Assembly (NCBI GenBank): GCA_905235615.1
Contig: CAJOMB010000062.1
Coordinates: forward strand, 1-21,618
DNA: 21,618 nt
From: an uncultured Bacteroidales bacterium
Lineage (GTDB): Bacteria > Bacteroidota > Bacteroidia > Bacteroidales > UBA932
Direction: 5' to 3'
This document shows positions 17,802 to 21,618 of the stretch, one piece after another. A program made the translations under genes and the position numbers. Position 1 is the first letter of the stretch. The number at the start of each line of letters is the position of its first letter. The notes beneath the pieces are model-generated. The model was not told the origin of the DNA, ran no database searches, and worked only from the letters and a program-made list of their open reading frames with translations.

Positions 17802-20800
17802 TTAGCGCTTGAGAACTTCTGCGGGGAGGGTGGCCTTCTGCTCGTGGCCGTACATGTCGGTGTAGGTGATCACCAGCGTGGAAGCCACTTTGTCGTTCGG
17901 GTTGGCTGCACCGGACTTCGTGGTGAAGATGAAGACTTTCTCAGCTTCATTGTACTCTACAGTGTAGTACTCTTCCTTGCCTGCGTTGACACCGGTATCA
18001 GTGAGAAGCTGTGCTCCCTGAATGGCGATGGTTGCGTCTTCTCCCTCGGGGACATAACCGGTTGCGATGTTGCCCTTATACTTGCTGTCCCACTTGCTCT
18101 GACCAGTAATCAAGCTGGCGGGAAGTTTTCCATTATTGAAGTCCTCGTAAACAATGGAGAGTTTGCTATTCTTCTTGACGGTTGCAACAGGATTGGTAGT
18201 AGCATTCTGCCAGTCTTTGCCCCAGTTCCAAGGCCAGCCGAAGGTGGCATCTTCATTGTAGATGCAGTAGAAGATGGTCTTGAAGTTGCCGGCAGGCAGG
18301 ACATAAGGTTCAATGTCCTCTATGTCACCATACTCATCGAAGGCAATCAGTTCGGAAGACACCAAGCCCATGTTGTATGCAACAGTGGTCTTGTGCTCGG
18401 TCTTGTTGTCAATCAGGTCAAGATATTCAATCTCAAGCTGGTTGTCTTCTGCATCCAAGTCAGGATCGGACGCAAGATCCGCGGTGGGCGTTACGGTAAC
18501 ATTGGCAGCAACTAACTTGCCGTTTTTCTCCACCTTGGTCGCGTTGGCGAAGGTGATCTCGAAGCCGTTGGGATCGTCATTCGGGAAGTTGAAGATGGAC
18601 AGCATGTCGATGGTGCCCGTCTGACCCTCATCTTCTGCATCCTCAACGCTATCGAAGGCTTCCCAGATGGAAGGAAGGAGGAAGCAGCGATAGATGCCGT
18701 CCTTCAGCTGGCTGGTCTTCACAGGGACCTCCGCGATGGTCACAGGCAGCGTCTTGGTGAAGGTCACAGGCAGCGTAGCAACGATAAATCCATCCCTGTA
18801 GAAGGTGAACTCACCCTTATAGGTAAAGTCATCTACATAGGCCCAAAGGTCAACGATACCATCATCAGTAGAATTCAGGTCGCTGTCGTATTTGTCGTAT
18901 TTAGGAACAAAGTAGGCACTCTTGATTTTGCTCAGGTCGTAGAGACCAGAAGCACGGGTTCGAACGGTGAGGTCATTATTGTTCTCGTCAATGAGGTGGA
19001 ATTCACCATTGAAATCTCCGCCATCAGCAAGGGTCCCACTACCATTCAGCATCTTAAAGCTGTAGTCATCGGCCATGATACTCTTGATGGTCGTCTTGGC
19101 GACATTGGATCTCCCGTCCTTGAACTGCTGGATGGTCTCCATCACAAGGTCAATCTGGTCGAGTTCAGTGGCCGGTTTGCCCACCTGCACATAGAAGGCG
19201 CGGCCATCCGGATCCACGAGGGTACCGTCGGCGTTCACGGCGAACACACGGAAACCGATGAGATCACCGTCGGCCTTCGGGTCGTTGATGGTGATAACAG
19301 CCTTATTGCCTTCAAACACGATGTTCAGGCCCTCGATGTCATCCTCATAGCTCTTCCAGGCGTTCCACTCGGAAGGTTTGGATTCGATGGCGTTCTCCTC
19401 GAAGTCGAGGGTTACATAGATGCCGACAATTTCGTTATTCTCTGCAATAGCAGTAATCGGAATCTCCTCGCCGATGACGGCCTTGTACAATTCTTTGCCA
19501 GCACGGTTATCGACCAAGGGATAAACGTCCTGACCTTCATCATTCTCTTCCCCGGAGATCTCAACGTTCTTATCGTTCCCTTCCGTAATGGCGGCCACTG
19601 CAGCAGCACCAGACCACTGCATTTCCTTATACAGGCCGACAAGGCGTTCATCCTGCTTGGGATTAGTACTGTTGGTCGGTTGTTTGTAAGGACGGTTGTT
19701 CAATTCTGCGATATTCTCTTCGCCAACATAAAGTCCAAGCTCGTAGAGCGGTGCAAACGCCTGATAGCTGAAGGACAGGTCATAGGTGGAAATGGCATCG
19801 CCCACCTTTACGGCATATACAATAGGACAATCCTCATATTCGGTATAGTAGTCGAATTCTTCTTCGTCATACTCAGAGAGTTTGACTTTCACAACCCACA
19901 GGCCGGTCTCCGTCTCACCCTTGGTGAGACGGTCGAAGTAAGGTTCCACACTTTCAACCTCAATCGCATCAAAGGTCTCGCCCACAGAGTTGACAAACTG
20001 GATTTCTTCCGGCTGGGGTTCATAGTTGGCCGGGGAAACACGAATCAGGAATGCAGCGCCATAAGGAGTCTGCTGGCCTTCCACAAAGGTCATTTCGCCT
20101 TCCAGACCTTCGCCGAACACGTTGTCCTTTTCAATGACATTGGAGAAGTTGCAAACCAAGCCACTGTAGTTCCAAAGAATTTTTTCGCCTTGAGCCCAGT
20201 CACCAGCTAACCAGGCATAGCCATCCATAGCGTGGGATTCAATCAGGGAAACTGCGGCAGGGCCGGAAGCGTAGGTGAGGGGAATTACGTAGGGATCCAG
20301 AGGTTGGCCGTCCCCGTCCAGAATACCGGAGATGATGAGGCAGTCTTCGGTCCAGATAACGGTGACATAACCGTAGCTGCTGCCACCTTCGGAAGAGCCC
20401 ATGCAAGGGATGTCCGTGGCGGTCTTCTCATACTTCTTGGTCTCGGCGTTCCAGGTGTACTTGTCAAAGAAACCGGTCTCCGGATTCGGGACGTAGTACT
20501 CACCGTTCTGGCCGTCCTTGCCGTTCTGGCCGTTCTGGCCGTCCTCGCCGGCGGCTTTCAGGCCGGTGTCCTGGCCGTCGATGAACCAGTTGCCGTTCTC
20601 ACCGATGGTGATCACGGTGCCGGGCGTGCCGTCGCCGTTCTTGCCGTTGGTGATCTTGAAGGTCTTGCCGTCGCTCAGGGTGACGGTAACACCGTCGGCG
20701 TCAGATGCAACGTCGGTGATCACAGCACCGGCCTTGATCTGAGCCTGCAGGTCCGCGACGGATTTCTCAAGGGCGGAGACCCGGCTAGTCAGGGACTCCA

Positions 20801-20891
20801 CGTCCTTGCTGAGATCCTGGCAGGACACAGCACTTGCGAGGCCGGCTACGATGGCCGCACCCGCAATGATGAATTTGAGTTGCTTGTTCAT
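17802..20891 (-). CDS. Large DUF4988-type lipoprotein, probably cell-surface
   Basis: The protein has 1029 residues. Signal peptide MNKQLKFIIAGAAIVAGLAS is followed by AVSC, giving a lipidated Cys24. The acidic residues after it (QDLSKDVE) resemble surface-export signals of Bacteroidota lipoproteins (inference). A heptad-like coiled coil covers 27-52. The pattern VTLSDGKTFKITNGKNGDG, then WFIDGQ and the collagen-like block 115-130, matches the DUF4988 (PL29-lyase N-terminal type) region. The rest (about 170-1029) is acidic, rich in Asp/Glu/Tyr, and looks like a chain of beta-sandwich modules; one is LIGFRVFAVNADGTLVDPDG. I see no catalytic motif. The leader is very A/T-rich, without Shine-Dalgarno. 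The body looks less GC-rich than its neighbours. No SusC/SusD genes are adjacent. Role unknown; adhesion or polysaccharide binding are guesses. Confidence 0.88.
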   Translation of the reverse strand: MNKQLKFIIAGAAIVAGLASAVSCQDLSKDVESLTSRVSALEKSVADLQAQIKAGAVITDVASDADGVTVTLSDGKTFKITNGKNGDGTPGTVITIGENGNWFIDGQDTGLKAAGEDGQNGQNGKDGQNGEYYVPNPETGFFDKYTWNAETKKYEKTATDIPCMGSSEGGSSYGYVTVIWTEDCLIISGILDGDGQPLDPYVIPLTYASGPAAVSLIESHAMDGYAWLAGDWAQGEKILWNYSGLVCNFSNVIEKDNVFGEGLEGEMTFVEGQQTPYGAAFLIRVSPANYEPQPEEIQFVNSVGETFDAIEVESVEPYFDRLTKGETETGLWVVKVKLSEYDEEEFDYYTEYEDCPIVYAVKVGDAISTYDLSFSYQAFAPLYELGLYVGEENIAELNNRPYKQPTNSTNPKQDERLVGLYKEMQWSGAAAVAAITEGNDKNVEISGEENDEGQDVYPLVDNRAGKELYKAVIGEEIPITAIAENNEIVGIYVTLDFEENAIESKPSEWNAWKSYEDDIEGLNIVFEGNKAVITINDPKADGDLIGFRVFAVNADGTLVDPDGRAFYVQVGKPATELDQIDLVMETIQQFKDGRSNVAKTTIKSIMADDYSFKMLNGSGTLADGGDFNGEFHLIDENNNDLTVRTRASGLYDLSKIKSAYFVPKYDKYDSDLNSTDDGIVDLWAYVDDFTYKGEFTFYRDGFIVATLPVTFTKTLPVTIAEVPVKTSQLKDGIYRCFLLPSIWEAFDSVEDAEDEGQTGTIDMLSIFNFPNDDPNGFEITFANATKVEKNGKLVAANVTVTPTADLASDPDLDAEDNQLEIEYLDLIDNKTEHKTTVAYNMGLVSSELIAFDEYGDIEDIEPYVLPAGNFKTIFYCIYNEDATFGWPWNWGKDWQNATTNPVATVKKNSKLSIVYEDFNNGKLPASLITGQSKWDSKYKGNIATGYVPEGEDATIAIQGAQLLTDTGVNAGKEEYYTVEYNEAEKVFIFTTKSGAANPNDKVASTLVITYTDMYGHEQKATLPAEVLKR
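20502..20549 (-). repeat. Collagen-like Gly-X-Y block within the large lipoprotein
   Basis: Codons 115-130 read GEDGQNGQNGKDGQNG, five tandem Gly-X-Y triplets plus a last Gly. The DNA is a run of near-identical 9-bp units (complement of GCCGTTCTG). The block links the coiled coil/DUF4988 start to the C-terminal modules, as a stalk would. Such short tandem DNA can change length by slippage in steps of three codons without breaking the frame. Confidence 0.85.
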
Positions 20892-20967
20892 AATTTTTTA
20901 AAATTAATAAATAAGGTTTTTGTTAGTTGTTTGTTCTTGCTTTTCTTGTGGAAAGGTTAAGTTTGCA

Positions 20968-21618
20968 CTACTTTACCAAGGACAGCACGACATTCTCGCT
21001 GAACGGCTGGACGGTGTCGCCCTTGTAGTCAGAGGCGATGCGGCTCTCAGGGATGCCGGCGGCGGTGAGGAAGGCCTTCACGGCCTCGGCGCGGCGCTGG
21101 CTGAGCCGCATGTTGTGAGCGTGTCCGCCGGTCTGTGCATCCGCATAGCCGGTGACGGAAATATGTACGTCAGGGTTCTCTTTGAGCCACTGCACATAGT
21201 CGTTGAGCTTGGCGGCCTCCGCTGCCGTAATCTCGCTGGAGTCCAGTGAGAAGAAGGTGCAGATGCGCTGCATGGAGGCGTCACGGGCGGCTTTCTCCGC
21301 CGCGGCCTTCTCCGCTGCCTCGCGGGCTGCCTTCTCCGCCGCGGCCTTTTCGGCGGCTGCTTTCTCGGTTGCGGCCAGCGCTGCCAGGCGGGCGGCCTCA
21401 CGCTCGGCGGCACCGTCGTCCACCACCTCCACCGGGGCGGCGGCCTTCTTCCGGTACGGCCTGCCCAGATTAATCTTCAGACCCGCCAGCGCGTTGAACT
21501 GGAAGTCCGGGTTCCCCGCTTTCTTGGAGTTGAAGCGGTCCGACAGCACGTTGGCGTTCGCCTCCACCATGACGGACACGATGTCCGACAGGCGGAAGTT
21601 CAGGCCCACGCCCCCGCG
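20968..21618 (-). CDS. OmpA-family outer-membrane protein, 5' end outside the window
   Basis: The visible 216 codons run off the window edge in an open frame, so the true start is missing; GTG 21609 is internal. The visible start (GVGLNFRLSDIVSVMVEANA ... NALAGLKINLG) is the last part of an outer-membrane beta-barrel. An Ala/Glu/Lys helical linker follows (about 46 residues). Then comes an OmpA C-terminal peptidoglycan-binding domain with ISVTGYAD and LSQRRAEAVKAFL, which supply the Asp and Arg used to hold diaminopimelate in this family. The usual ending with an NRRV-like motif is absent: after GDTVQPFSEN the protein goes straight to VVLSLVK. It lies 76 bases before the large lipoprotein with no terminator between, so co-transcription is possible. 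Confidence 0.9.
   Translation of the reverse strand, partial: RGGVGLNFRLSDIVSVMVEANANVLSDRFNSKKAGNPDFQFNALAGLKINLGRPYRKKAAAPVEVVDDGAAEREAARLAALAATEKAAAEKAAAEKAAREAAEKAAAEKAARDASMQRICTFFSLDSSEITAAEAAKLNDYVQWLKENPDVHISVTGYADAQTGGHAHNMRLSQRRAEAVKAFLTAAGIPESRIASDYKGDTVQPFSENVVLSLVK
21274..21411 (-). repeat. Tandem EKAAA-type linker repeat in the OmpA-family gene
   Basis: About 46 residues are built from units such as TEKAAAEKAAAEKAAREAAE, encoded by repeated CTCCGCCGCGGCCTT-like DNA. A long charged alpha-helix is expected, similar to the TolA stalk, able to bridge from the outer membrane to peptidoglycan. The repeat is prone to in-frame length change. Confidence 0.85.

Noticed and set aside
18996..20210. 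404-codon + strand frame opposite the large lipoprotein
   Set aside because: Shadow frame: the - strand protein has signal peptide, lipid Cys, coiled coil and a good terminator, while the + strand frame has no recognisable start context or domain.
20502..20560. Short regular repeats resembling a CRISPR array
   Set aside because: Units are 9 bp, contiguous and translate to Gly-X-Y; there are no unique spacers.
21274..21411. Repeated GC-rich units in the OmpA-family gene as a mobile or CRISPR-like element
   Set aside because: They translate to a continuous Ala/Glu/Lys linker in the open frame.

Overview
The window is a GC-rich stretch of a Bacteroidota chromosome, most likely order Bacteroidales. 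Supporting signs are: a 1272/1431-residue RpoB/RpoC pair; almost no Shine-Dalgarno sequences; promoter -7 boxes of the TAnnTTTG type; a DUF4988-type lipoprotein with a coiled coil and a short collagen-like stretch; and an OmpA-family protein with an Ala/Glu/Lys linker. Genus cannot be fixed from sequence alone. An uncultured gut-type Bacteroidales lineage is a guess.

Region 1 (1-12805) is the core information-processing cluster, all on the + strand: tRNA-Gly(TCC), tRNA-Thr(GGT), tuf, tRNA-Trp(CCA), secE, nusG, rplK, rplA, rplJ, rplL, rpoB, rpoC. The order is classical across bacteria. Three RNA structures punctuate it: a 14-bp hairpin between tuf and tRNA-Trp, a terminator-type attenuator between rplL and rpoB, and a bidirectional terminator after rpoC. 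Only rplJ carries a full Shine-Dalgarno.

Region 2 (12804-14148, - strand) holds folD and, behind it, a small lipoprotein gene that converges on rpoC. The lipoprotein is intact at both ends but its reading frame breaks once in the middle.

Region 3 (14149-17497, + strand) holds cysS, xth and ltaE. folD and cysS are divergent. Their -7 promoter boxes are identical and form a 9-bp inverted repeat, and folD's start codon lies so close to its box that a leaderless mRNA is likely. A 27-bp interspersed repeat occurs twice here: once in frame inside cysS (adding nine residues), and once at the start of xth, where it supplies the GTG start codon. xth and ltaE overlap by ATGA.

Region 4 (17445-21618, - strand) is accessory cell-envelope sequence. 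It holds a small frame-broken gene with its own -7 box that overlaps the ltaE tail, a 1029-residue lipoprotein probably displayed at the cell surface, and an OmpA-family protein cut by the window edge.

No phage, insertion sequence, CRISPR array, toxin-antitoxin or defence cassette was seen. The most unusual signals are the repeat placements, the mirrored folD/cysS promoter pair and the two small genes each broken by one missing base.
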